This document shows, piece after piece, positions 54,156 to 62,927 of a stretch of 64,000 nucleotides of DNA. This DNA is from Chitinophaga sancti (lineage in GTDB: Bacteria > Bacteroidota > Bacteroidia > Chitinophagales > Chitinophagaceae). A model generated the notes under the pieces. The model worked only from the letters and a program-made list of their open reading frames with translations. It did not search any database and was not told the DNA's origin. A program made the position numbers and the translations under genes. The stretch lies in assembly GCF_034424315.1 (NCBI RefSeq), contig NZ_CP139972.1, positions 3,224,001 through 3,288,000 of the forward strand, given 5' to 3'. Each line of letters begins with the position of its first letter. Within the stretch, counting starts at the first letter, position 1.

Positions 54156-55172
54156 TTAAATGATATTCACCTCCCTCTCCAGCAGCACCCCAAACTTCGC
54201 CTCCACACTATCCAGCACCTGCTGCGACAAACCATATATCTCCCCTCCTTTCGCCTCCCCATAATTCACCAACACCAGCGCCTGCTTCGCATGCACCCCT
54301 GCATCTCCAGTTCTATACCCCTTCCATCCACACTGCTCTATCAGCCACCCAGCCGCCAGCTTAAACTGCCCGCCATCCACCGGGTATGCCACCACATTCG
54401 GAAACGCCGCCTTAATCCGCTCGTATTCCGCCAATGAAACCGTTGGGTTCTTAAAGAAACTTCCCGCATTCCCAATCTTTGCCGGATCAGGCAATTTAGA
54501 AGACCGGATATTAATCACCGCCTGGCTAATTGCCTGGATGCTCAGTTCCTGTACCCCCATTTCCTTCAGCTCCGCCTCTATAGCACCATAACTTGTATTA
54601 AACTGTGCCTGCTTTCTCAGTTTATAGGTGACAGAAAGTATGGCAAACTGCCCCTTATATTTATGCTTAAAAACACTTTCCCGGTACCCAAATGCACATT
54701 CCTCCTTATTAAAAGTCACAATAGACAGCTCCTCCAGGTGCAATGCCTCCAGGGAATAAAACGTATCCTTGATCTCCACCCCATACGCCCCGATATTCTG
54801 CATAGGACTCGCCCCCACATTACCAGGTATCAATGACAGGTTTTCCAGCCCTGCCCTGTTATGTTTAATGTTCTCCATTACAAACCCATGCCAGTTCTCC
54901 CCTGCTCCCGCTTTCACATATACATACTCCTCATCTTCTTTCACCACCTCAATTCCCTTTATCCCATTCTTCATTATCACCCCGTCAAAATCCCTTGTAA
55001 AGAGCACATTACTTCCTCCCCCCAATATCATATGTGGCAAAGCTTTGAATTGCGGAGCACTCAACAGTTCCCGCAACTCATCAGGAGTTGTAAAGGCAGC
55101 AAAATACCTGGTCTGGGCAGCTATGCCAAACGTATTATAAGGCCGGAGCAAAACATTTTCAGAAATCAGCAT
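54156..55172 (-). CDS. murB: UDP-N-acetylenolpyruvoylglucosamine reductase
   Basis: 338 residues, type I MurB. FAD- and NADPH-dependent reduction giving UDP-MurNAc. N-terminal NTFGI, LGGGSNVLF (residues about 50-58), GAGENWHGFV and GNVGASPMQNIGAYG match the FAD domain. The proton-donor serine is in IGNAGSFFKNP, and the C-terminal WLIEQCGWKGYRTGDAGVH completes the signature. Convergent with ypdA. Confidence 0.95.
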   Translation of the reverse strand: MLISENVLLRPYNTFGIAAQTRYFAAFTTPDELRELLSAPQFKALPHMILGGGSNVLFTRDFDGVIMKNGIKGIEVVKEDEEYVYVKAGAGENWHGFVMENIKHNRAGLENLSLIPGNVGASPMQNIGAYGVEIKDTFYSLEALHLEELSIVTFNKEECAFGYRESVFKHKYKGQFAILSVTYKLRKQAQFNTSYGAIEAELKEMGVQELSIQAISQAVINIRSSKLPDPAKIGNAGSFFKNPTVSLAEYERIKAAFPNVVAYPVDGGQFKLAAGWLIEQCGWKGYRTGDAGVHAKQALVLVNYGEAKGGEIYGLSQQVLDSVEAKFGVLLEREVNII

Positions 55173-55220
55173 ATGGTCGTAAATTTATAAACACACATTC
55201 CTGACAAAGATAATAAAAGC

Positions 55221-55907
55221 ATGTCTCAAACAGCCGTAGTAATAGGAGCCACCGGCTTGACCGGTAGTAACCTGGTCACCCTGCTCCTGCATGATGATCG
55301 ATTCAGCAAAGTAAAAGTACTGCTGCGTACTCCTTCCTTTAAGCAGCGCCCGGGCCTGGAACCGGTCATCGTAGACTTCAATGATGAGGAAAGCCTGGCC
55401 CAGGCGCTCACCGGCGATGCCCTCTTTTGCTGTATTGGCACCACTATCCGCCAGGCAGGGAGCCAGGAAAAATTCAGGGAAGTGGATTATAAGATACCGG
55501 TACGATGTGCAACTATCGCCCGCAGACAGGGAATGAAACAATTCCTGCTCATGTCCAGCATTGGTGCAAATGCAGTGTCAAAAAATTTCTACCTGCGCAC
55601 CAAAGGTGAAACAGAGAATGCGATTATGGCCTTAGCCTTTCCGGGCTATCATATCTTCAGACCTTCTGTGTTGGTAGGTACGAGAAAAGATTTCAGACTG
55701 GGTGAATGGTTAGGTTATATCCTCACCAGTTTATTTTTCTTTTTCTTACTGGGAAAATGGAAGAAGTACAGGACAATTAAAGCAATTAATGTAGCCCATG
55801 GAATGATCTATGCAGCAGCGAATACGCCCAGTGGTGCGCATATTTATGAGTCAGATAAGATCAAGGAAATGGCAGAATGGGAGCAGGAACGGGCAATCAA
55901 TCAATAA
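55221..55907 (+). CDS. NAD(P)-binding atypical short-chain reductase (HTATIP2-like)
   Basis: 228 residues. The Rossmann motif VIGATGLTGSNLV (residues 7-19) opens the protein. CCIGTTIRQAGS, FLLMSSIGANAVSKNFYLRTKGETE and FRPSVLVGTR are family hallmarks; the YxxxK-like element is YLRTKGE. It contains a hydrophobic stretch near residues 165-180 (YILTSLFFFFLLG) that may associate with the membrane. Substrate unknown. It is immediately followed by a 65-bp minisatellite. Confidence 0.82.
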   Translation: MSQTAVVIGATGLTGSNLVTLLLHDDRFSKVKVLLRTPSFKQRPGLEPVIVDFNDEESLAQALTGDALFCCIGTTIRQAGSQEKFREVDYKIPVRCATIARRQGMKQFLLMSSIGANAVSKNFYLRTKGETENAIMALAFPGYHIFRPSVLVGTRKDFRLGEWLGYILTSLFFFFLLGKWKKYRTIKAINVAHGMIYAAANTPSGAHIYESDKIKEMAEWEQERAINQ

Positions 55908-55908
55908 A

Positions 55909-56172
55909 CATCATCCACATCAGCGTGGATTGATCACAGCATCCTGAAATGCTTTAATAAGCTGTCGTCGAACAGACTTATACATCAGCCCAGATCGATC
56001 ACAGCATCCTGAAATGCTTTAATAAGCTGTCATCGAACGGACTTATACATCCGGCACGGATCGACCACAGCATACTGAAATACTTTAATAAGCTGTCATC
56101 GAACAGACTTATACATCAGCCCAGATCGATCACAGCATCCTGAAATACTTTATCCAATAAACTTATACATAA
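55909..56172. repeat. 65-bp tandem repeat overlapping the 3' end of priA
   Basis: Copies begin with gatcacagc at 55932, 55997, 56063 (gaccacagc) and 56128; spacing 65-66. The last copy runs into the priA stop. A short segment before the first copy, acatcatccacatc, resembles the priA end acataatccacatc. In the third unit the text complementary to GTGCCGGATGTATAAG matches the priA tail with a 9-nt deletion. Confidence 0.9.
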
Positions 56173-58610
56173 TCCACATCCGGCACAATGAACACACTCC
56201 GGAATTGTTTCTCTGCCAATAATTTAATAAACGTTTCTTTCAGCAAATGCTTCGTTTGCGCGATCACTTTAGTATCTCTCGGTAACTTGATCATCATCTC
56301 CTGCAGGTAATAATTCCGCACCCTGCCTACCAGTGGTGCTGCCGGCCCTACTAAATGCGGGCCTATATGCGGCCTTAGCCAGTTAGCCAATACCAGGGCT
56401 GCCTGCTCTACCACCTTCTGGTCTTTATGTTTCAATGTCAGCTTCAGCAAACGGAAGAATGGCGGATACCCAAAGTTCTGCCGCTCCGCAATCTCTGCTG
56501 CATACATGGCCTTATAATCATGGATGGTGACGTAATGTAATATCGGGTGCTGGGTGCGGTAAGCCTGGATCAATACTTTCCCCTTGCCATGCTTACGGCC
56601 TGCACGCCCACTCACCTGTTCCATCAGCTGAAATGCCCTTTCATTTACCCTGAAATCAGGGAAACCCAGGAGGTTGTCCGCACTCAGGATGCCCACTAAA
56701 CTCACATTCTCAAAATCCAGGCCTTTCACCACCATCTGCGTGCCCACGAGAATATCGATCTCCTGGTTCTCCAGCAACTGGATCATCTTATTATGGCTAT
56801 CCTTGTTCCTCACCGCATCCATATCCATACGGGCAATGCGTGCTTTCGGGAACAATTCCTGCAAATCAGTTTCAATCTTCTCCGTTCCAAAACTCTTTGT
56901 GACCAGCGACTGACTTCCACAGGCCGCACAGGTATGTACATAAGGATAACGGGTACCACAGTAGTGACAGGTCAGCTGATCCTGGTACCGGTGATAGGTG
57001 AGTGATACATCACAATTCTTACACGTAGGAATCCATCCACAGGTAGTACACATCATAAATGGCGCATACCCTCTCCTGTTCTGGAATAGGATCACCTGTT
57101 TCCCCTGTGCGATGGTGCTATGTATCGCCTGAATTAACTGTGGAGAGAAATTCTCCTGCATCTGTTTTTCGGCCTGCGCCTTCTTCACATCCACAATCTC
57201 AATCTCCGGCATCTCAAGCCCACCAAAGCGTTCGCTCAGTTCTACCAATCCATATTTTCCCTGGCTCGCATTAAAATACGATTCCAGCGAAGGAGTGGCG
57301 GAACCTAGTAACACCTTTGCTTTAAACAAACCGGCATAGTAAATAGCCGCATCCCTGGCATGATAGCGGGGTGCAGGGTCCTGTTGTTTGTAAGAAGGAT
57401 CATGCTCTTCGTCAAGAATGATCAATCCCAGTTCAAGGAACGGCAGTAAGAGGCTGGAACGCGCACCTAATAAAATACGTAGTTCGCCACTCTTTACTTT
57501 ATGCCATATTTCTACCCGTTCATTGTTATTGAAACGGGAGTGATAAATACCAATCTTATTACCAAAATGCTTTTGCAGGCGACGTACAATCTGTGCGGTG
57601 AGCGCAATCTCCGGTAAGAGGTACAATACCTGTTTGCCACTGGCAATGTACTCTTCAATCAGCTTGATGTACAACTGGGTTTTACCGCTGGAAGTTACGC
57701 CATGCAGTAATGTCACCGGTTTCTGCTCAAAGCCTGTTCTTATTTCCCGCAGGGCCTTATCCTGTGCAGGGCTCAAGGTAAAATCTATCTGTACATCCAC
57801 CTTGCCCCCACCGGGTACACGGTCTACCACTCTCTTTTCAATCCACACGATTTCTTTATCCACCAGGCCTTTCAGCTGTGCCGCAGAGGCACCGGATTTT
57901 TTGAGCAGTTCACTTTGCAGCACACTCCCCTGTGTCTTTACCAGGTGCAGGTAGGCCAGCAAGAGTTCCATTTGCTTGGGCGCTTTGCCCAGGGTATTGA
58001 ACAGGTTAGCCAGTTCTTCCTCTGCTTCGTACCGGGCATGGAGCTGTACGTAGTTTTCTTTCTTTTCTTTATATACTTCTTTCAGCTCTTCGTACACCAG
58101 CAGTACCTGCTTTTCGATCAGTTTTTTGATCACAGAGTATACTTCTGACTTGTCGAGAATAAGCTGTACTTCTTCAATACGGAGTTCCTTGCGGATGTGC
58201 AGGGCTTCAGCAATCATGTACTCATCATCACTCAGGTCGGTGAAATCATCGCCATAAGCATCGTTGAAGAGCAATACTGTTTCGCTGGAGAGTTTGAGGT
58301 GTGCAGGCAGGGCGGCATTGAGCACTTCTCCTTCACTACACATGTAGTAAGATGCCAGCCATTCCCAGAAGGAAAGCTGTGTAGGATATACTACCGGATC
58401 TTTATCCAGCAGGTCCAGCAGTGGTTTGGTTTTATAATCAGGAGGTGCCAGTTCATGAATGGCCTTTACCACGCCGGCATACTTCTTCTGTCGGCCCAGG
58501 GGCACAGCTACGCGGCTGCCCACTTTCAGCGTGTCCAGCATATGATCAGGTACTGCATAAGTATAATTCTTAGGCAGTGCTAATGGAAGTATGACGTCGG
58601 CAAATTTCAT
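56163..58610 (-). CDS. priA: Primosomal replication protein N' (PriA helicase)
   Basis: 815 residues. PriA restarts stalled replication forks. An N-terminal DNA-binding region leads to the helicase core with Walker A HGVTSSGKTQ (about residue 305), DEEH box LIILDEEHDPSYKQQ and motif VI-like QVSGRAGR. Eight cysteines in CTTCGWIPTCKNC and CHYCG...CAACG bind two zinc ions. The gene overlaps plsC by four bases. Its 3' end is the apparent source of the adjacent minisatellite. Confidence 0.95.
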   Translation of the reverse strand: MKFADVILPLALPKNYTYAVPDHMLDTLKVGSRVAVPLGRQKKYAGVVKAIHELAPPDYKTKPLLDLLDKDPVVYPTQLSFWEWLASYYMCSEGEVLNAALPAHLKLSSETVLLFNDAYGDDFTDLSDDEYMIAEALHIRKELRIEEVQLILDKSEVYSVIKKLIEKQVLLVYEELKEVYKEKKENYVQLHARYEAEEELANLFNTLGKAPKQMELLLAYLHLVKTQGSVLQSELLKKSGASAAQLKGLVDKEIVWIEKRVVDRVPGGGKVDVQIDFTLSPAQDKALREIRTGFEQKPVTLLHGVTSSGKTQLYIKLIEEYIASGKQVLYLLPEIALTAQIVRRLQKHFGNKIGIYHSRFNNNERVEIWHKVKSGELRILLGARSSLLLPFLELGLIILDEEHDPSYKQQDPAPRYHARDAAIYYAGLFKAKVLLGSATPSLESYFNASQGKYGLVELSERFGGLEMPEIEIVDVKKAQAEKQMQENFSPQLIQAIHSTIAQGKQVILFQNRRGYAPFMMCTTCGWIPTCKNCDVSLTYHRYQDQLTCHYCGTRYPYVHTCAACGSQSLVTKSFGTEKIETDLQELFPKARIARMDMDAVRNKDSHNKMIQLLENQEIDILVGTQMVVKGLDFENVSLVGILSADNLLGFPDFRVNERAFQLMEQVSGRAGRKHGKGKVLIQAYRTQHPILHYVTIHDYKAMYAAEIAERQNFGYPPFFRLLKLTLKHKDQKVVEQAALVLANWLRPHIGPHLVGPAAPLVGRVRNYYLQEMMIKLPRDTKVIAQTKHLLKETFIKLLAEKQFRSVFIVPDVDYV

Positions 58611-59350
58611 CGGTAACTTAGCAATTCTTTTTCCATGATATCAAATACCTGTTGTTTCAATGCCGGCAAGTCGTCCATGGTCATACCTGTTACACTTACA
58701 GGAGGCAGGTATACGATGCGACAAAGGCCAGGATTGAGGTTTACTACTTTAGACTGAGGCAGGCGATCCATACAATCCAGGTATAATACGGGTTGCAGGG
58801 CAGTCTGGGTCTCGATCGCTATACGGAATGCTCCGTTATGAAAAGTTGTGAGTGGCTTATCGGTATCGTTGGTGGTGCCTTCGGGGAAGATGAGGATGGA
58901 TACTCCTTCCCTGATGGTGGCAATCAGTTCACGCACACTTCTGGAGCGGGCTTTAGCATCAGAACGGTCTACGGCTACAACAGCATGCTTATAGATAAAA
59001 CCAAAGAGGGGTATTTTCTGCATCTCTATTTTTCCGAGGGGGCGAAAAGGGAGGCGCATCACACCTACTGCCAGTGCGGCATCGAGGTAGGTACTGTGGT
59101 TTACGACGTAAATAAAAGGTGTTTTGTCTTTACGGTCGTATTTATAAATTCTTTTAACGACGATTCCCACAGCAGGAAACCAGGTGCGTGACCAGAACCA
59201 AAGGAAATAGTAGATAACATTTCCACCTCTGATTCTACCTAAAAAGGAGGCAAGGAAGATAAATGGAAGGATGAGTAACATGACCCCTACAAAGACGATC
59301 GAGGCATATAAGATATACACCCATTGAATTGGTTTTAGCAAAAGCTTCAT
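58607..59350 (-). CDS. plsC: 1-acyl-sn-glycerol-3-phosphate acyltransferase
   Basis: 247 residues from the ATG at 59350 (MKLLLKPIQWVYIL); an upstream in-frame ATG at 59383 adds 11 unlikely residues. One or two N-terminal membrane segments are present (residues about 8-45). The acyltransferase motifs are NHSTYLD (HX4D) and FPEGTT. PlsC adds the second acyl chain to lysophosphatidate in the inner membrane. The last four bases overlap the start of priA, so the two are cotranscribed. Confidence 0.9.
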   Translation of the reverse strand: MKLLLKPIQWVYILYASIVFVGVMLLILPFIFLASFLGRIRGGNVIYYFLWFWSRTWFPAVGIVVKRIYKYDRKDKTPFIYVVNHSTYLDAALAVGVMRLPFRPLGKIEMQKIPLFGFIYKHAVVAVDRSDAKARSRSVRELIATIREGVSILIFPEGTTNDTDKPLTTFHNGAFRIAIETQTALQPVLYLDCMDRLPQSKVVNLNPGLCRIVYLPPVSVTGMTMDDLPALKQQVFDIMEKELLSYR

Positions 59351-59490
59351 GATTATTGCCTGTCGGTTTTTTGTCAGATGCAAGCCTGAAATTTACAGTT
59401 AATTGTGTAAAGATGGTGAATTTTTATTTTATGATAATGCCTGCAGCAGGTAAAGAATTTACCGCCGGCACTATTATAACCAAATGATAA

Positions 59491-59928
59491 TCAGTGGCAA
59501 TCACATTGCCATTCCTTATCCAGGTCGATGCAGGTCACGACTTTGGTTTCTCCGTTACAGGGGGCGAACACGATACGCAGGTGTTGGCCGTCGTCGGAGT
59601 AACCTTCCAGTGCATAGGTAGGGCAAGGCAGATCTCTTGGATTTGACTTGTCAGTGTTTATTTGTCCCGTTTCGAGAATTTCCGCCACTTCATGTTCGGT
59701 GATTTGCCGGCAATCCATACGGCAGCGGGCATGTTTAGTGTAGGTAAGGCGTGCATGCCTGTCAAGATTGGATGGGTCATTGACCGGGTTCGGTAATGTT
59801 CGCTCCACGGTTCCTGGCCTGTTTACCTGCGGGCGGTGTAACGGACCTTTCCACCATTGCTGTTGCCAGGCTAAAAGTAATAGCAGCGCCAGCAACACCA
59901 TTGGAATATACTTACCTTTTGATCTCAT
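59491..59928 (-). CDS. DUF4258 protein with N-terminal membrane anchor
   Basis: 145 residues. A membrane segment or signal anchor (residues 9-22) is followed by a Pro/Asn-rich linker and a DUF4258 domain from about residue 58: YTKHARCRMDCRQITEHEVAEIL, the usual HARxRMxxRxI core, then LRIVFAPCNGETKVVTCIDL. The domain resembles RelE/BrnT-type toxin folds in some databases, but no antitoxin gene is adjacent. The last residues (DCH) and four other cysteines are unusual. Function unknown. Confidence 0.75.
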   Translation of the reverse strand: MRSKGKYIPMVLLALLLLLAWQQQWWKGPLHRPQVNRPGTVERTLPNPVNDPSNLDRHARLTYTKHARCRMDCRQITEHEVAEILETGQINTDKSNPRDLPCPTYALEGYSDDGQHLRIVFAPCNGETKVVTCIDLDKEWQCDCH

Positions 59929-60121
59929 AGTGTCTCACAGTTGCTTAAAGATTGCATCTTCGCAGGGCAAGCTATACATTTTTAACAATATATCCCTAAA
60001 AATTACCCGAATCCCCCGGGCTGTGAGGGTCGGCAACTGCCCGGAAATTGGCCATGGGCCTGCGGGCGGCTGAATGAATTTCAAAATGCTTCCCGCTTCT
60101 CCAACTCTCATAAAAAGGAAT

Positions 60122-60129
60122 TACCTTTG
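60122..60129 (+). promoter_or_regulatory. -7 box of mtaB
   Basis: TACCTTTG is a perfect TAnnTTTG match about 60 bases upstream of the chosen ATG. It supports the start at 60188 over the longer frame from 60074. Confidence 0.6.
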
Positions 60130-60187
60130 CGGGTTTGGTAGCAGGCCATTCCGGCTGCTACCCTTAGTGGACAAAGTAATTGAAACG

Positions 60188-61465
60188 ATGACAACAGCGA
60201 AAACAGTAGCTTTTCATACACTCGGCTGTAAGCTGAACTTTTCCGAGACCTCTTCTTTGAGCAGGTTGCTGGAGCAGGATGGCTTTGTGCAAACAGATTT
60301 TGAGGGGCAGGCAGATGTGTATGTAATTAATACCTGCTCTGTAACAGACAATGCCGACAAGGAGTGCCGTTACCTGGTACGCCGTATTCAGCGCAGGGCG
60401 CCGGAAAGCCGGGTGGTGATCACCGGGTGTTATGCACAGCTGAAACCAAAAGAAATTGCAGAGATCGAAGGAGTAGACCTGGTACTGGGTGCTGCTGAAA
60501 AATTCAACCTTGTTGAGCACCTGAAGAACCTGACCAAGGGCGACAGCGCAAAGATCTGCAGCTGTGACATTGAGCAGGTGAATATTTTCCACGCATCTTA
60601 TTCTATGAACGATCGTACCCGTACCTTCCTGAAGGTGCAGGATGGTTGTGATTATACCTGTTCATTCTGTACCATTCCGATGGCGAGGGGTAAGAGCCGC
60701 AGTGATTCAATTACGAATGTGATGGAACAGGTACAGCAGATCGCTGAAAGCGATGTACGCGAAATTGTACTGACCGGTATTAACCTGGGTGATTTCGGGA
60801 AAGGACTGCAGGGTGGTAAGAAGAGAGAGGAGACCTTTTTTGAGCTGATCCGGGAACTGGATAAAGTAGCAGGCATCGATCGTTATCGCATCTCTTCAAT
60901 AGAGCCGAACCTGCTGAGCAATGAGATCATTGAGTTCGTGGCGAACAGTCAGCGCTTTATGCCGCACTTCCATATTCCATTGCAGAGTGGCAGTAATGAT
61001 ATCCTGGGCATGATGCGCCGCCGTTACCGGAGAGAGTTGTATGCAGAAAAAGTAGCTTTGATCAAACAGTTCATGCCGCATTGTAGTATAGGGGTTGACG
61101 TGATAGTGGGTTTTCCGGGAGAAACGGATGCACATTTCCAGGAGACCTATGACTTTTTGCATGCGTTGGATGTCGCTTATTTCCATGTATTTACCTACTC
61201 TGAAAGAGCGAATACCGCAGCGCTGGAAATCCAGCCTGTAGTGCCTGTGCACGTACGTAATGAGCGCAATAAGATACTGCGTAACCTGAGTCATAAGAAG
61301 GCGCAATATTTTGCATCACAGCATGAAGGTGAAACGAGGAAAGTGTTGTTTGAAAAGTTTCATAAGGATGGTGTGATGGAAGGATATACGGACAATTACA
61401 TCAAGGTAACAACGCCTGTTAGAGCCGAATGGGCTAATAATATAATTGACTGGAAACTTAGTTAG
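60188..61465 (+). CDS. mtaB: tRNA (t6A37) methylthiotransferase MtaB
   Basis: 425 residues from the ATG at 60188, the family length. The N-terminal UPF0004 domain has FHTLGCKLNFSE, NTCSVTDNADKEC and VITGCYAQ, binding the first [4Fe-4S] cluster. The radical-SAM domain has GCDYTCSFCTIP (about residues 153-164). A TRAM domain follows at the C-terminus. MtaB converts t6A to ms2t6A in tRNAs. An in-frame longer ORF begins at 60074 and would include the promoter box, so it is rejected. Confidence 0.93.
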   Translation: MTTAKTVAFHTLGCKLNFSETSSLSRLLEQDGFVQTDFEGQADVYVINTCSVTDNADKECRYLVRRIQRRAPESRVVITGCYAQLKPKEIAEIEGVDLVLGAAEKFNLVEHLKNLTKGDSAKICSCDIEQVNIFHASYSMNDRTRTFLKVQDGCDYTCSFCTIPMARGKSRSDSITNVMEQVQQIAESDVREIVLTGINLGDFGKGLQGGKKREETFFELIRELDKVAGIDRYRISSIEPNLLSNEIIEFVANSQRFMPHFHIPLQSGSNDILGMMRRRYRRELYAEKVALIKQFMPHCSIGVDVIVGFPGETDAHFQETYDFLHALDVAYFHVFTYSERANTAALEIQPVVPVHVRNERNKILRNLSHKKAQYFASQHEGETRKVLFEKFHKDGVMEGYTDNYIKVTTPVRAEWANNIIDWKLS

Positions 61466-61519
61466 GGAGCGGATTTCAGAGGATAGAGAACATTTTTTTT
61501 GAAACTTTTTTAAAAAAAA

Positions 61520-61550
61520 TTTGGCAAAATAAAACAATTTTCTACCTTTG
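61520..61550 (+). promoter_or_regulatory. Promoter of the tRNA-Val cluster
   Basis: TTTG (61520-61523), exactly 19 bases, TACCTTTG (61543-61550): an exact consensus match. The tRNA starts 37 bases downstream. Confidence 0.88.
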
Positions 61551-61586
61551 CAATCCTCTCAGACGAGAGAGACACAAAAACGAAAA

Positions 61587-61661
61587 GGGAGTTTAGCTCA
61601 GCTGGTTCAGAGCATCTGCCTTACAAGCAGAGGGTCGATGGTTCGAATCCGTCAACTCCCA
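61587..61661 (+). tRNA. tRNA-Val (TAC), copy 1
   Basis: 75 nt. Acceptor GGGAGTT pairs with AACTCCC; anticodon loop CTTACAA gives TAC; T loop TTCGAAT. T stem GATGG/CCGTC has one wobble. No encoded CCA. Confidence 0.95.
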
Positions 61662-61695
61662 CCTCTTCAAAAGTTCTTTCACATTACCATTAATT

Positions 61696-61770
61696 GGGAG
61701 TTTAGCTCAGCTGGTTCAGAGCATCTGCCTTACAAGCAGAGGGTCGGCGGTTCGAATCCGTCAACTCCCA
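61696..61770 (+). tRNA. tRNA-Val (TAC), copy 2
   Basis: 75 nt, identical to copies 1 and 3 except for two bases in the T stem (GGCGG instead of GATGG), which keep pairing with CCGTC using one wobble. Spacer of 34 bases from copy 1. Confidence 0.95.
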
Positions 61771-61808
61771 CTTTTTCGAGAATGTCTTATAAATGGTAAT
61801 TTAGTAAT

Positions 61809-61883
61809 GGGAGTTTAGCTCAGCTGGTTCAGAGCATCTGCCTTACAAGCAGAGGGTCGATGGTTCGAATCCGTCAACTCCCA
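61809..61883 (+). tRNA. tRNA-Val (TAC), copy 3
   Basis: 75 nt, identical to copy 1. The spacer from copy 2 is 38 bases. A terminator follows directly. Confidence 0.95.
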
Positions 61884-61888
61884 CAAAA

Positions 61889-61915
61889 AGCCTTAGCAAT
61901 TGCTAAGGCTTTTTT
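61889..61915 (+). terminator. Terminator of the tRNA-Val cluster
   Basis: The perfect palindrome agccttagcaattgctaa with its mirror end (61889-61910) is followed by six T. Confidence 0.9.
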
Positions 61916-61964
61916 GTTATCAGGAGGTTTCGGATAGTATGGCGCAGGCCAATTCGTTTTATAT

Positions 61965-62927
61965 TTAATCTCCTTTTTCCACCGGCGTTATCCGCAACTC
62001 CTTCATCTCATTCCCCCTGATCACTTTCAAAAACTGCCACTGCCCAATCTTCTCCTCCGTCAGCATTTTAAAAAACTGATCTGCCGTCTCCACCAGCTGA
62101 TCCGCAAAGCCCACAATAATATCGCCATCCATCACCCCTGCCTTCGCTGCCGGACTACTCCTCTCCACCTGCGTCACAAACAATCCCTGCCTGTTCTTCA
62201 CTTCATGCATCGCCCGTAACCTCGGCACAAGATCCACCTGCTGCATTGCCACCCCGATGTAAGCCCGCTTCACCTTCCCAAAACGAATTAACTGATTTGC
62301 GATCGATTTAGCCGTGTTTATACTAATAGCAAAGCATAATCCCTGCGCCCCATTAATAATCGCTGTATTGACCCCAATAACGGCACCATCGCCATTTATG
62401 AGCGGCCCTCCGGAATTACCAGGATTTAATGCAGCATCTGTTTGAATCATGCTATCCATCATCAGTCCATCAGCGCCTCTTAACGATCGCCCTAATGCAC
62501 TGATGACACCAGCAGTCACCGTATGCTGAAAACCCAGGGGATTACCAATTGCAATAACAAGCTGCCCGATCCTGAGTTCATCAGCATCTCCAAATGGCAC
62601 CGTTGTCAACTCTCCCGCTTCTATTTTTAATACCGCTAAATCTGTCGCAGCATCCTGTCCTGCAAGATACGCGGGGTAAGTCCTCCCGTCCTGCAACATT
62701 ACTTTCAAATGAGTGGCCCCTTTTACGACATGACTATTCGTAAACAGATACCCATCTGAAGAAAAAATAAAACCGGAACCCGAGCCACCCACAACCTCGC
62801 CACGGGAACTGCGCTCCAGTCTTTCAATTTTTACCACCGCCGGACTTACTTTTTCCACGGCTTCGATAATTACCTGAGAATATGTGTCCATGCCAGGGAG
62901 GAGATCAAATACCTTACCCCGGTGCAT
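61965..62927 (-). CDS. S1C trypsin-like protease with PDZ domain, no signal peptide
   Basis: 320 residues (308 if the ATG at 62891 is used). The protease domain has the HtrA triad: His66 in FTNSHVV, Asp96 in ATDLAVL and Ser172 in GNSGGPL. The PDZ domain covers about 225-315. Neither start gives a signal peptide or membrane segment, unlike DegP/DegS. It may therefore be cytoplasmic, where its protease activity would be unusual. A composite palindrome lies upstream. Confidence 0.87.
   Translation of the reverse strand: MHRGKVFDLLPGMDTYSQVIIEAVEKVSPAVVKIERLERSSRGEVVGGSGSGFIFSSDGYLFTNSHVVKGATHLKVMLQDGRTYPAYLAGQDAATDLAVLKIEAGELTTVPFGDADELRIGQLVIAIGNPLGFQHTVTAGVISALGRSLRGADGLMMDSMIQTDAALNPGNSGGPLINGDGAVIGVNTAIINGAQGLCFAISINTAKSIANQLIRFGKVKRAYIGVAMQQVDLVPRLRAMHEVKNRQGLFVTQVERSSPAAKAGVMDGDIIVGFADQLVETADQFFKMLTEEKIGQWQFLKVIRGNEMKELRITPVEKGD

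Noticed and set aside
55909..56172. CRISPR array or mobile element ends
   Set aside because: Units are contiguous, match the priA end, and no transposase is nearby.
60074..60187. In-frame extension of mtaB
   Set aside because: It would include the TACCTTTG promoter box and adds residues foreign to the family.
61548..61799. 83-codon frame across the tRNA-Val genes
   Set aside because: Its sequence is a translation of tRNA genes.
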